Shown here piece by piece: positions 6,575-16,375 of a stretch of 58,533 bases of DNA; within the stretch, counting starts at the first letter, position 1, and every line of letters begins with the position of its first letter. Both the position numbers and the translations under genes were made by a program. The notes beneath the pieces are model-generated. The model did not search any database. It was not told the origin of the DNA and was given only the letters and a program-made list of their open reading frames with translations. Where the stretch lies: contig CALMAN010000048.1 in NCBI GenBank assembly GCA_937859835.1, positions 1 to 58,533 on the forward strand, written 5' to 3'. This DNA comes from an uncultured Acidipila sp. GTDB taxonomy: Bacteria > Acidobacteriota > Terriglobia > Terriglobales > Acidobacteriaceae.

Positions 6575-9500
6575 TTAGAACTGGTACTTAAGCGCGAACT
6601 GAAACAGCCGCGGGTTGTAGTTAGGGGACGTGGAACTAATGGTTCCAATGTTGTTCGGCGACACCGTGTAGGTGTTGGTTGGCAGCGACACAGGCCCGTT
6701 GCCGACCGCGCCATCCCCGGCATAGGCCACCGTGAAGGTGGTGGGCGCAACCTGAAGCGTCGCATTCGGGTTGCTGAAGTTGGTTGTGTTGACGACGTTG
6801 AAGCACTCGGCGCGGAACTCAAGCGTTGACTCGCGGTACACGGGAAAGATCTTGAAGAGCGAGAAATCCACGTCGCGGAAGTGTGGTCCGTACAGCAGAT
6901 TTCTTTCCTCATTGCCCACTGTGCCCGAGGCTTCCGGAGCGAACGCCGCAGGGTTGAAGTACTCCGAGATGTTCTGAGTGCCCACCTTGGGATTTCCCAC
7001 GACATTTGGTCTTCCCGACGTAGCGCCACTGTTTGTGTTGACGATGCTGTTGGAGTTGGTCACGGTAAACGGCTCGCCGCTCTGCCACTGCAGAATGGTG
7101 TTCGCCTGCCAGCCCTTGCCAACCTGCGCTGCGATGCCGTGCAGGTTGCTGCCGAAGGGCAGCTGGTAGTCAGCGCTAAACACACCCCGGTTCCGGATGT
7201 CTACGTCGCTGTTGCCGTACTCAAGCGTGCTCAGCTGAGACGGGATCGCGCCGTAACCGTCGTTGATCTCGTTGCTCAAGCCGAGCACGTTATCCAACCC
7301 ATGCGCGAGCGTGTAGTTTGCATTGATCGTCAAGCCTGCCCGGGTGCGGCGAGTAAAGACGACCTGCAGCGCGTTGTAATTGGAAGAGCCCAGGCTGTTA
7401 TACCCACCAATGCCACTTACATTGGGTAGCTGGTTATAAAAGGGCCGGAGCCGGTTAAACGCGGTTGCAGGAGTAACACCCTCCTCAATAGCCAACGCGT
7501 CAAGGGCGGTGTTGGAGATGGGAGCCGGCGCGTTCTGGTCGTTATAGATCTGCGCCAGGTACCGGCCAAGCATACCAACGTAGGTCACCTGCAGAACGTT
7601 TCCGCCGAACTCCTTTTCCATGGTTAAGTTGAACTGCTCCAGGTAGGAGGTCCGGAAGTTTGGATCAACCACATCCGCGATCGAGCCGGAAGGATTGGTA
7701 GCGCTGGTTGGGGTTGGCAGCGGCAGCCCGAGCTGAAACTGCAGCGTGCCGTTTCCAGGACCAGCACCCGGCACTGCCGGGGTTGGGCAAGAGCCATTCT
7801 GGCAGAAGAAGCTTGAAACAAAGGGCTGATTCTTGAGCGAAGCATTGGACGTGTAGTTTTCAGGCACGTACGAGATGCCGAAGCCGCCGCGTAGCACCAG
7901 ACCGGGCTTTGCTGTCAGGGCAAACCCGATGCGGGGCGCGACGTTGGTCCAGGTCGTGTGCAAACCCGCATAGTCGTTCACGCCATTGACGCCGGCAACT
8001 TCGATAGTCGCCGTGGCCGGGTTGAAGTTTGAGATCGCGTTATGCGCCTCGGTAAACGGCGTAAACACGTCATAGCGAACACCGAGGTTCAGTGTCAGGT
8101 TCGACGCCGCGTGCCAGTCGTCCTGCACGAACCCGCTTGGCTCCCAGGTACGGTAATGCGGCGGTTGGAGGCTGTTGGAGCGCGACACGGTGTTGTAGTC
8201 GCCCTGCAGCAGGGCGGCCAGGCCTGTCGGATCCGCGGCGGTGGCGCCGGGCGCAGTCAAAGGATTAAAGCCCCAAACGCCGATCCCCTGGTTGTTCTGG
8301 AAGTTCAACGCCTGCCGGCGGATCAGCGCCGCGCCCAGCTTGATATTGTGCGCGCCCCGATTGATGGTGACGATTCCGTTTTCCTGAAAGGTATTGTCAA
8401 TATCCTGGATCGGGATATAACTCCCATCGCCAAGGTCGGCCAGACCAGCGGGTTGCGCCGGGGACAAACCGGAAGTCAGGGTATCGAGGTTTACATTGGG
8501 TTGGCCAAAAGCCGTGTTCACCGCGGTGCCGTAGTTCAGCGGGAAGGACTGGTTGTTGATGCGCGTGTAGCCAAACCCCAACTGAAGAAGCAGATTCGAG
8601 CTGAAGGTGTGGATGTAGTTGATCTGCGCGTTCTGGGCGTCATCCTTTGCGGCGCCGTAGAAGTTATAGTCCGCGCCGCCGGGAGCAACGTTCACCCCGG
8701 CTACCGAGGTAATGGGCAGCCCGCCGGGAAAGTTGGACGGCACGCGGTTATAGGTGTAGCGGCCGTACAACAAATCCTTCTGATCGATCTGCCAGTCCAC
8801 GCGACCGTCGGCCGTATCCGAGTTGCGAATGACCACGGGCGAACTTACGTAAGCGCCGGAGCCGGCTGCTGTGGAAGGAGCGTTCGGCGCCGGGTACAGC
8901 ATCGCGTACTCGAGCCCGACCGGGTCAACCGGTCCGCCGTCGGCAAGCGACGCCGCATTGCCGTTGTGCAAGGCCGTGTACTGCGCCAGCGTGGGCACCT
9001 GGAACAAGGCGGGGTTGCTGCCTTGTATCTGACGCAGACCCTCGTAGTCGCCAAAGAAGAAGACCTTGTCGCGGACGATGGGACCGCCGATCGAGCCGCC
9101 GAACTGGTTCTGGCGAAGCTTTGGCTTGGGGTTCTTGGCGCCGAACTGGAAGGGGTACGCATCCAGCACATCGTTGCGGAAGAACTCGTACGCCGAGCCG
9201 TGCAGCGCGTTGGACCCGGACTTCGTGATGATGTTCACGACGCCGCCGGCCGTACGCCCGACTTCCGCCGTGTAATCGTTGGACTGGATGTTGATCTCGC
9301 GGATCGCTTCAATCGAAGGACGAACGCCGATGGTGCCGATGATGCGCTCGTTGTTGTCGAGGCCGTCGATCATTTCATCGTTGATGACGTCTGACTGGCC
9401 GTTGACCGAAAGTGAAGAAGTCTGCCGGCGATCATCCGGACGGGCTCCGCTGGTCAGGCCGTTGGGCGGGCCGGGGTTCGCGCCCGGCGTGATCTGCGCG

Positions 9501-10021
9501 AGATTGATGTAGTTGCGGCCGTTGAGCGGCAGGTCCTGCACGGCCTGCTCCGTCACGGTCGACGACAAAGCGGAGGTGTCGGTCTGCAGAGCCGGCGTTT
9601 GCGCGGTCACCTGCACGGTTTGCGCTTCCGAACCGACCTCAAGCTTCGCATCTTCACGGGCACGGTCCCCGGCCGCAAGCGCGACCGATGGCACAACGTA
9701 GCTCTTGAACCCGGCCTCCTGCACTTCGACCGAATAGGTGCCCGGCCCGAGTTGCGTAAAGGTGTAGTCGCCGGCGCCCGTGGTTTGCGCTGTTTTGGTT
9801 TCCTTGGTTTCCAGGTTCGTCAGCGTTACTTTCGCATTCGGAAGAATCGCTCCCGAGTTGTCCGTAACGGTTCCGGTGATGTCGCCGGTGGTGCTTTGTG
9901 CTGCCGCATAGGGAGTTGCCGGGAGCAGCAAGCACCCGGTCATCATTGCGACTCCCGCTGCGAAGCGGATGCGCCGTTCTGCTGCCTCTGAAAAGATTGC
10001 AATCTTGCGTGTGTGGGTCAT
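6575..10021 (-). CDS. TonB-dependent receptor with carboxypeptidase-regulatory domain (Oar-like)
   Basis: 1148 residues. A signal peptide (hydrophobic run near residues 22-41 ending AAAQ) is followed by a CarboxypepD_reg-like beta-sandwich (about 45-130). The plug domain (about 150-280) carries LPLNGRNY and VDGL-type motifs (MIDGLDNNE), then comes a long beta-barrel ending in FALKYQF, the aromatic outer-membrane end signal. This architecture is expanded in Acidobacteriota and is usually linked to uptake or surface binding of large substrates such as oligosaccharides. No SusD partner or glycoside hydrolase lies next to it, so the substrate is unknown. A GAGGAA site precedes the ATG. It is probably transcribed alone. 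Confidence 0.95.
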   Translation of the reverse strand: MTHTRKIAIFSEAAERRIRFAAGVAMMTGCLLLPATPYAAAQSTTGDITGTVTDNSGAILPNAKVTLTNLETKETKTAQTTGAGDYTFTQLGPGTYSVEVQEAGFKSYVVPSVALAAGDRAREDAKLEVGSEAQTVQVTAQTPALQTDTSALSSTVTEQAVQDLPLNGRNYINLAQITPGANPGPPNGLTSGARPDDRRQTSSLSVNGQSDVINDEMIDGLDNNERIIGTIGVRPSIEAIREINIQSNDYTAEVGRTAGGVVNIITKSGSNALHGSAYEFFRNDVLDAYPFQFGAKNPKPKLRQNQFGGSIGGPIVRDKVFFFGDYEGLRQIQGSNPALFQVPTLAQYTALHNGNAASLADGGPVDPVGLEYAMLYPAPNAPSTAAGSGAYVSSPVVIRNSDTADGRVDWQIDQKDLLYGRYTYNRVPSNFPGGLPITSVAGVNVAPGGADYNFYGAAKDDAQNAQINYIHTFSSNLLLQLGFGYTRINNQSFPLNYGTAVNTAFGQPNVNLDTLTSGLSPAQPAGLADLGDGSYIPIQDIDNTFQENGIVTINRGAHNIKLGAALIRRQALNFQNNQGIGVWGFNPLTAPGATAADPTGLAALLQGDYNTVSRSNSLQPPHYRTWEPSGFVQDDWHAASNLTLNLGVRYDVFTPFTEAHNAISNFNPATATIEVAGVNGVNDYAGLHTTWTNVAPRIGFALTAKPGLVLRGGFGISYVPENYTSNASLKNQPFVSSFFCQNGSCPTPAVPGAGPGNGTLQFQLGLPLPTPTSATNPSGSIADVVDPNFRTSYLEQFNLTMEKEFGGNVLQVTYVGMLGRYLAQIYNDQNAPAPISNTALDALAIEEGVTPATAFNRLRPFYNQLPNVSGIGGYNSLGSSNYNALQVVFTRRTRAGLTINANYTLAHGLDNVLGLSNEINDGYGAIPSQLSTLEYGNSDVDIRNRGVFSADYQLPFGSNLHGIAAQVGKGWQANTILQWQSGEPFTVTNSNSIVNTNSGATSGRPNVVGNPKVGTQNISEYFNPAAFAPEASGTVGNEERNLLYGPHFRDVDFSLFKIFPVYRESTLEFRAECFNVVNTTNFSNPNATLQVAPTTFTVAYAGDGAVGNGPVSLPTNTYTVSPNNIGTISSTSPNYNPRLFQFALKYQF

Positions 10022-10227
10022 CGATTCCGTTCCTCATGACGCGGGGACCGGGAAAGCCCGATCCGCACGCGCGAGGCATAGACTACGCCCCGGGAACAAG
10101 ACTAGGCAAGCGATTGCTTACCCTCCCCTGTTGATCAAAGCGGTGCCCAAAGCTGCCCTGAGCAAGCCGGGCTCCCGCTCCATCGAAAGGCCGGGACGGC
10201 GCTCCATCGAGCGATGGATCAGCAGGC

Positions 10228-11391
10228 CTACCGTGCTGCGGGCGCCACCGCGTCCAGGGCGTGTTCAAGCGCGCGGGTGATGTGCTGCAGCGCGGGACGG
10301 CCCAGGTAAGGGTGCAGCGGCAGGCTAAGCACCTGCGCCGCGGCTGCCTCGGCATGGGGCAGGCGAAGCTGCCCGAGGCTCGCGCCGGTTGTTGCTTTGT
10401 GAAACACAGGTTGCCGGTGCATGGGCACGGGATAGTGCACCGCGGTCGGGACGCCGGCCGCGCCCAGGACACGCGCCACCTCATCGCGGTCTTCTACTTC
10501 CACGGTGTATTGCGCGTAGGGGCTGGTACGCCCGGGCCGCAGGTGTGGAAGCCGCAGCAGCCTGCCACGCCGGGCGAGTGCGAGCAGGGACCCCGTGTAC
10601 GCGTCGGCGAGCTCGGCGCGCGCGATCAGCTCCCGATCAAAAACATCCAGCTTGGCCAGCAGTACCGCGGCCTGGAGGGTATCGAGCCGCCCGTTGATGC
10701 CGATCGCCGTATGCCGGTAGCGCGCCTCCTGCCCATGGTTGCGCAGCTGGTGCATGCGCAGTGCCAGCGCGTCGTCGTCGGTAAAGCAGGCCCCGCCGTC
10801 GCCGTAGCAGCCCAGCGGCTTGGACGGGAAGAAGCTGGTGCAGCCGACGGTGCTGAGGCCGCAGGAGTGGCGCCCCTTGTAGAGCGCGCCAAAGCTCTGC
10901 GCGGCATCTTCAATGACCGGCAGGCCGTGCCGCGCCGCAATGGCGTTGATCGGATCCATCTCCGCAGGCTGGCCGTAAAGGGAGACTGGCAGCAGCGCGC
11001 GGGTGCGCGGGGTGATCGCCGCTTCTATCAGCGCCGGGTCGATGTTATAGGTGTCCGGCTCGATGTCGACCATGACCGGAACCGCCCCAAGGAGCGCAAT
11101 CATCTCGCCGGTGGCGAAGAAGGTAAACGGGGAGGTGATGACTTCGTCCCCGGCTCCGACGCCGATCGCCATCAGGGCCAGCAGCAGTGCGTCGGTACCG
11201 CTTGAGCAGCTGATGCAGTGCCGCACACCCACGCGCGCCGCCAGCCTTTGTTCCAGCTCCCCGACCTCAGGGCCCAGGATGTACTGGCCGTGATCGAGCA
11301 CGGCCTGGATACGCGCATCGATGGACGGCTTGAGGCGGCGATACTGCGCCTGGAGGTCCACAAACGGGAAGGGTGCATTCTGGTCGGCCAC
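10228..11391 (-). CDS. DegT/DnrJ/EryC1 family sugar aminotransferase, WbpE-like
   Basis: 387-residue PLP-dependent aminotransferase. The PLP lysine lies in FFPSKPLGCYGDGGA near residue 191; SSGTDALLLAL and VIEDAAQSFGA complete the cofactor site. The sequence follows WbpE of Pseudomonas closely (for example HGQYILGPEV, TSFFPSKPLGCYG and RLDTLQAAVLL), an enzyme that transaminates a 3-keto-UDP-GlcNAcA-type sugar during surface-glycan synthesis. No other gene of that pathway is in the window, so the precise substrate is inferred. The start is the GTG at 11391; the purine-rich AGGGAG lies immediately before it, an unusually short spacing. It is divergent from the TonB receptor at 11522. Confidence 0.88.
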   Translation of the reverse strand: MADQNAPFPFVDLQAQYRRLKPSIDARIQAVLDHGQYILGPEVGELEQRLAARVGVRHCISCSSGTDALLLALMAIGVGAGDEVITSPFTFFATGEMIALLGAVPVMVDIEPDTYNIDPALIEAAITPRTRALLPVSLYGQPAEMDPINAIAARHGLPVIEDAAQSFGALYKGRHSCGLSTVGCTSFFPSKPLGCYGDGGACFTDDDALALRMHQLRNHGQEARYRHTAIGINGRLDTLQAAVLLAKLDVFDRELIARAELADAYTGSLLALARRGRLLRLPHLRPGRTSPYAQYTVEVEDRDEVARVLGAAGVPTAVHYPVPMHRQPVFHKATTGASLGQLRLPHAEAAAAQVLSLPLHPYLGRPALQHITRALEHALDAVAPAAR

Positions 11392-11521
11392 CTCCCTATC
11401 TTCGCACTGTGTGCCCTCCCGCCCACGAAGAGGTTACCTCGGGTGGAACGTTGCCCGCCGAAGCGGTACCCTGAGCGGGTTGCTGGGCAACGATAATCAA
11501 AGAGCAGCATTGTGCTTCCAC

Positions 11522-13951
11522 GTGTCGACTCCCGAAACAACCCGAAGCGATCGCTTGCGCCCGAAGAAGCGGAACCAGAACAGGGCGCCCTGTTCGAGAC
11601 CGGCGACCCCCTGGCGTGCGCTTCGCCCCATCCGCCGGAGTTTGCTCTTTCTCCTGCTGGGTTTATCCCCTACGCTGCGGGCGCAAAGCCACGTCGGCGA
11701 GCTGCGCATTTCCGTGCTCGATCCCAGGGGCAAGCCGCTCCCCAGCACCGTGGTGCTGGCAAGCGATGCCGGGGCTGTTGAGCAACGGGCGCCAACCGAT
11801 GCAGCGGGGATGCTGGACGCCTCCCGGCTGCCTTTCGGCCTGTACCAGGTGACGGTCGAGCGGGCCGGCTTTCTTCCGGCAACCACACTGGTTGCGCTCG
11901 ACTCGGCGCTGCCGGTGGCGGTGCGGTTGCAGCTGCAGATTGAAACCGCGGGCGCGGCAGTCCAGGTATCCGCGGCAGCCGATACCTTGCTCGACGCCCA
12001 GCAGGCCGGCGCGCTGGATCGCGTCGGGCAGTCTGCCATCGAGAACCGGGCCGCTTCCCTGCCGGGCCGCTCGCTTGTCGACCTGGTGGATGAGCAGCCC
12101 GGATGGCTCTACGAAGGCAATGCGGTTCTTCATCCGCGAGGTTCCGAGTACGGGACTCAATTTGTCGTGGACGGCGTCCCGTTTACGGACAATCGCTCAC
12201 CGGGCGCCAACGTGCAGCTCGACGCCGAGGAGGTCCAGTCGATGAACGTGTACACAGCTGGGTTCCCTGCCGAGTATGGACGCAAGCTGGGCGGGGTGGT
12301 CGAGCTGAACACCACCAGCGATCCGCGCGAAGGGCTGCATGGAACCACCGAGCTGTCGGGCGGGAGCTTCAGCACGGCCGGCGGGTACGCCGGGGCGCAG
12401 TACGGCTGGGCTGAAAAGAACGTGGCCAGCGTTTCGGCCGACGGAGCCTACACAGCCTGGTTTGAAAATCCGCCGGTGCTTGCAAACTACACCAACACCG
12501 GCACAACCGGAGACTTTGCCGCCCGGTACGGGCGCGACTTTTCACCCGACGACCGGCTAAGCCTCAGCGCCCGGCACGAGCTGGCGCGCTTCCTGGTACC
12601 GAATGAGCAGGTGCAGGAGCAGGCCGGGCAGCATGAAGACCGGGACACGCTCGAAACCGCGGGCACCGCCGCTTACCAGCACATCTTCTCGCCCCGGGCG
12701 CTCGCGGATGTGTACGCGATGGTGCGCGACGACACGACCCACCTGGCTTCGAACGCGGCGTCGACGCCGATCCTCGCTGCCCAGGACCGCGGCTTTCGCG
12801 AAAGCTATGCGAAAGCGACCGTAACCGCCGACCGCGGCCACGGTGAATGGAAAGCGGGCGCGGAAGCCGACTTCCTCGACCTCCACGAGCAATTTGCGGA
12901 CACCATCACCGACCCGACGCAGTTCGACCCGGGCACACCGTCCAGCTTTCGTTTTGCCCAGCGCGGCAGGGACCGCGAGCAGGCAGCCTTTGTCGAGGAC
13001 ACCCTGCATGCCGGGCGCTGGAACCTGTCGGCCGGCCTGCGCTGGGACCACTACCGGCTCCTGGTGGACGAGCAGGCCGTGAGCCCGCGGGTGTCGCTGG
13101 CGCGCTTCTTTCCCGGCGCGAACCTGCTGGCCCACCTGTCCTACGACCGCGTCTTCCAAACGCCCGCTTTTGAAAACATCCTGCTGTCCAGTTCCCCTGC
13201 CGCCGGCTCGCTCAACCCCAACTTCCTGCGCCTGCCTGTGCACCCTTCGCACGGCAATGACTACGAGGCCGGCATCAGCGAAGGCCTGGGCAGCCAGCTG
13301 CGCCTGGATGCGAACGGCTATGTGCGGACCGCCGAGAACTACGCCGACGATGACCAGCTGCTGGACACGGCCGTAAGCTTCCCCATCGCTTTCCGGAAGG
13401 CGCGGATCTACGGGGCGGAAGCGAAGCTGGAGCTGCCGCACTGGAAGGGCTTTTCCGGCTTCGGGAGCTACTCCTACCTGGTGGGCTCGGCTTACCTGCC
13501 GGTAACGGGCGGCCTTTTCTTAGGCGACGAAGCCAGCGCAGCCCTGAACCAGACCAGCGGGCGCTTTTGGGTGTCGCAGGACCAGCGCAACACGGTGCGC
13601 GCGCGGTTGCGCTACCAGCTCGCGCCCCGCGTGTGGGTCGCCGGTGGGGCCGAATCGGGCAGCGGTTTGCCGCCGGAGTTCGCCGGCGACTACCCCGCCG
13701 CCGTCGCGGAGTACGGGGCGGCTCTTGTGAATCGCGTCAACTTTGCCCGGAACCGGGTGCGGCCTTCGCTTGCGGCAGACGCCAGCGTGGGAGCCGATCT
13801 CATCCGGGCGGAGAGCCGCAGCCTGCGCGTGCAGGTGGACGGAGAAAACCTGAACAACCGCTTGAACCTGATTGACTTCGCGGGGCTGTTCTCCGGCAAT
13901 GCGGTGGCCCCGCCGCGAAGCTGGAGCGCACGGCTGCGCTGGTCCTTCTAG
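11522..13951 (+). CDS. TonB-dependent receptor, shorter Oar-like form
   Basis: About 809 residues. A GTG at 11522 precedes a basic stretch and a hydrophobic signal segment (RRSLLFLLLGLSPTLRAQ), then a carboxypeptidase-regulatory-like domain (SHVGELRISVLDPRGKPLP onward) and a plug with FVVDGVPFTDNRSPG and PAEYGRKLGGVVEL. The barrel ends in WSARLRWSF, a C-terminal Phe as expected for an outer-membrane protein. The upstream ORF extension to 11321 overlaps the divergent aminotransferase and is rejected. The ligand is unknown. The stop lies 9 bp from the convergent hemQ stop, so the two genes share their 3' boundary. Confidence 0.88.
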   Translation: MSTPETTRSDRLRPKKRNQNRAPCSRPATPWRALRPIRRSLLFLLLGLSPTLRAQSHVGELRISVLDPRGKPLPSTVVLASDAGAVEQRAPTDAAGMLDASRLPFGLYQVTVERAGFLPATTLVALDSALPVAVRLQLQIETAGAAVQVSAAADTLLDAQQAGALDRVGQSAIENRAASLPGRSLVDLVDEQPGWLYEGNAVLHPRGSEYGTQFVVDGVPFTDNRSPGANVQLDAEEVQSMNVYTAGFPAEYGRKLGGVVELNTTSDPREGLHGTTELSGGSFSTAGGYAGAQYGWAEKNVASVSADGAYTAWFENPPVLANYTNTGTTGDFAARYGRDFSPDDRLSLSARHELARFLVPNEQVQEQAGQHEDRDTLETAGTAAYQHIFSPRALADVYAMVRDDTTHLASNAASTPILAAQDRGFRESYAKATVTADRGHGEWKAGAEADFLDLHEQFADTITDPTQFDPGTPSSFRFAQRGRDREQAAFVEDTLHAGRWNLSAGLRWDHYRLLVDEQAVSPRVSLARFFPGANLLAHLSYDRVFQTPAFENILLSSSPAAGSLNPNFLRLPVHPSHGNDYEAGISEGLGSQLRLDANGYVRTAENYADDDQLLDTAVSFPIAFRKARIYGAEAKLELPHWKGFSGFGSYSYLVGSAYLPVTGGLFLGDEASAALNQTSGRFWVSQDQRNTVRARLRYQLAPRVWVAGGAESGSGLPPEFAGDYPAAVAEYGAALVNRVNFARNRVRPSLAADASVGADLIRAESRSLRVQVDGENLNNRLNLIDFAGLFSGNAVAPPRSWSARLRWSF

Positions 13952-13960
13952 GGCAAAGCC

Positions 13961-14743
13961 TTAGCCCAGGCGGGCCAGCATGTCCTCGGGCGTCATCCGG
14001 ATACAGGTGAAGATGGGCGTGTCCTTCAACGTGTAGGGGCTGATCTCGGTTTCACGCAGCTGCTGCACCAGGTCAAGAAAATCTTCGGGGTAGTTGGTCT
14101 CGAAGGCGACCACAAACTCCTGGTCGTCCAGGCCGAAAGAGTAGGTCGTGTTCAGCTTTACGCGCGGGTAGGCGTGGCCCACGCGAATGTGCTCATTCAT
14201 CAGCCGCTGCCGTTCTTCCATCGGCAGCAGGTACCAGGACCGCGTCTTCCAGAAGGGATAGATGATGATGTACCGCTGACCGCCCGGGCGCAGAAAGCCG
14301 CGCGAGTCGGCCTGGCCTTCGTGCTCGTGGCCGATCAGGTACTGCGAGCGCTTGGTCATGGACAGAAAGCTGAACGGGGTTTCGAGGTAGCCGCCCAGCG
14401 GAGTGGCGAGCAGCTCGGCGCGCATCCCGTTCAGCTCGTCGACCGAGTAGCAGATGGTCCACAGCACCATGTCACAGTCGCCGCGCAGCCCCACAGTCGA
14501 GTAGGAAAGCGAAAGCATGCGCCCGGGCTGGTTCCAGCGCGTGATCACCTCGGCAAAAAGCCGTTTGTGCTCGGCGCGCTCCGCGGCGGGAAGACGCCGC
14601 CACTCGGGAAGCACCTTGTAAAAGGTGAAGCCGATGGTTTGGCGCTTGACCGGCTTTTCGCCGGCCTTCGCGGGCTGCCTGCCGGTGTCCTGCTGCGCTT
14701 CGGTTCCTTCCAGGATCTCGGGTGTCGCGACTGCGTCTGCCAT
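13961..14743 (-). CDS. hemQ: HemQ, coproheme decarboxylase / chlorite-dismutase family
   Basis: 260-residue protein. The last ~225 residues form the chlorite-dismutase-like fold. Residues that mark coproheme decarboxylases are present: Tyr162 and Lys166 in YPFWKTRSWYLLP and the proximal haem His190 in IRVGHAYP. The distal Arg of true chlorite dismutases is not evident. HemQ (ChdC) performs the last step of the coproporphyrin-dependent haem pathway, turning coproheme into protohaem b with peroxide. The first ~33 residues are a low-complexity acidic extension. AAGGGG lies about 6 nt before the ATG. No other haem-synthesis gene is nearby. Confidence 0.9.
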   Translation of the reverse strand: MADAVATPEILEGTEAQQDTGRQPAKAGEKPVKRQTIGFTFYKVLPEWRRLPAAERAEHKRLFAEVITRWNQPGRMLSLSYSTVGLRGDCDMVLWTICYSVDELNGMRAELLATPLGGYLETPFSFLSMTKRSQYLIGHEHEGQADSRGFLRPGGQRYIIIYPFWKTRSWYLLPMEERQRLMNEHIRVGHAYPRVKLNTTYSFGLDDQEFVVAFETNYPEDFLDLVQQLRETEISPYTLKDTPIFTCIRMTPEDMLARLG

Positions 14744-14982
14744 GTGCTTCCCCTTTCGCGTCCCTCCCAGTTTATCGCAGCGGTGGAGCCACCGCGCCGG
14801 GCGGGGGAGGCTCTTTGCGACGCGTCAACGTCCTCCCTCGGGGCGGCAAGCGCCGGCTTCGCGCACCAGGGTTCCCTCCGTAATCTTGTTTGCTCGCACT
14901 CTCGCGGGTATGACTTTGTGGGAGCGGTCCCTTCCCTCCCGGGGCGGCGCCACGAGGGACTACCCCGAGGAACTATCCAAGG

Positions 14983-15993
14983 ATGCGCATAGCCCGCTTC
15001 AACACTGGAACGATTCTCTCCTCCTGGTCGAACCTGGCCATGGCAGGGACACTCCGCTCCATGGGCCACGATGTGGTGGAAGGGCTCATCCCCACCGACG
15101 GAAACGGCGCCGTGATCAACAGGGTAAGCCAGGACCAGTTTCGCAGTGTCCGGGCGACGATGCCGACCCTGGAGCAGCTCGAAAACTGCGACGCCATCCT
15201 GGTTTAAGGCCCGGAGTACATCGCGCTCTGGCTCGACGCGCTCTACGGCAAGGATGCCTGGCGTAAGCTCCGCGCCACCAAGGTGGCGTTCTTTCTGGAG
15301 TCCTCGCAACGGGAAGACGTCCACTTTGATTACGGGCCGTTCCTCGACGCCTACGACGTGCATTTTTACCCCGACCCGCGCGATGCCGAGCGGCTTGGCG
15401 GGCGCCATATCCTGACCGCGGTCGACACGCGCATGTTTAAGCCCTGCGTGCATGAAGAAAAGCCGGACCACGCCTGCGACGAAGCTTGCTATGCCCGGCG
15501 CATGGGCGAGAAGCAGTACCCGGCGGCGTTTGTCGGCACGCTGTACCCAAAGCGCATGCAGTTTCTTGAGCGCTTGTTGCCCTTGATCCCGGAAGTCGGC
15601 TTCCGGGCCGGGGGCATTGCCGTGCGCGATCTCCGCGGCGAATGTCACCGCGAATGGGCGGAGCTGCTGGTCAGAAACCTGCGGGAGATGAAAGTGCACG
15701 TGGGACTGCCGAGCAACAACGCGCAGATGATGGTCGCGCGTCCTTTTGAAACCATGGCTGCGGGCACGTTTCTGCTGACGTACAAAACTGAGGACACCCT
15801 GTTTCGCGATGGGGAACACTGCTGCACGTACCAGCCTGACAAACCGGAAGAGCTTGCCGAGATGATTCGCTACTATCTCGCCCACGACAGCGAGCGGGAA
15901 ACGATTGCGCAGGCCGGCTGCAAAGAAGTGCGCCAAAAGTACTCGCTCGAGAAACGCCTCGGCGAGGTCCTGGCGATCGTGCGCGCGCATTGA
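14983..15993 (+). pseudogene. Glycosyltransferase (family-1-like) interrupted by an in-frame TAA
   Basis: One reading frame from the ATG at 14983 to 15993 encodes a glycosyltransferase of about 336 codons, but codon 75 (15205-15207) is TAA. The frame is kept on both sides: NCDAILV before and GPEYIALWLDALYG after the stop, so this is a point nonsense change and not a frameshift. A Glu codon (GAA) would give the natural reading VEGPEY. The C-terminal half carries a Glyco_trans_1_2-type domain with RPFETMAAGTFLLTYKTEDT and a trailing REKYSLEKRL-like end (here RQKYSLEKRL). Downstream re-initiation at a GTG (15283) could yield a 236-residue C-terminal protein. A sequencing error is possible. Confidence 0.75.
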
Positions 15994-16085
15994 GGCAGGC
16001 CTCGCGCACCGCCGATCTGCCGCACTGAAGGTGCGGCAACAAACAAGCTGCAGCCCGCCCCGGACTGAGCAGCGCCCGGGTGGCC

Positions 16086-16316
16086 TTACTCGACCATGAT
16101 CATGACCTCGGTCGACTTGATCAGTGCCGTCACGGTATCGCCCTGCTCGAGCCCAAGTTCCTCGACGCTCTGCCGGGTGATCACGCTTTCGAGCAGATTC
16201 TCGCCCACGCGCACCGTGACCTTGGCTGTGACGGTACCGAGCACGATCTCTTCCACTGTGCCGCGCAGCTGGTTGCGCGCGGAAATCTTCTTGTTCTGTC
16301 CTTGGACTAAAGTCAT
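16086..16316 (-). CDS. Mop/TOBE-domain molybdate-binding protein
   Basis: 76-residue single TOBE (molbindin) domain with the typical core SARNQLRGTVEEIVLGTVTA and a GLEQGDTVTALIKSTEVMI end. Such free-standing Mop proteins oligomerise and bind molybdate or tungstate in the cytoplasm, as a store or buffer. I chose ATG 16316 over the adjacent GTG 16319. No molybdate transporter or molybdopterin gene is in the window. It is divergent from the DedA gene. Confidence 0.85.
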   Translation of the reverse strand: MTLVQGQNKKISARNQLRGTVEEIVLGTVTAKVTVRVGENLLESVITRQSVEELGLEQGDTVTALIKSTEVMIMVE

Positions 16317-16375
16317 CACGATCCTCGGTCCTTGAGATGCAGCCGCGCCGGGGGCGCACGGTATACTGCCCGGGC

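Noticed and set aside
8042-9394. 450-codon plus-strand frame inside the TonB receptor
   Set aside because: It is antisense to the conserved barrel region of the receptor and shows no recognisable domain.
15205-15207. Programmed recoding of the stop codon
   Set aside because: TAA is not used for selenocysteine or pyrrolysine, and no stimulatory structure or slippery site is evident; nonsense mutation or sequencing error is simpler.
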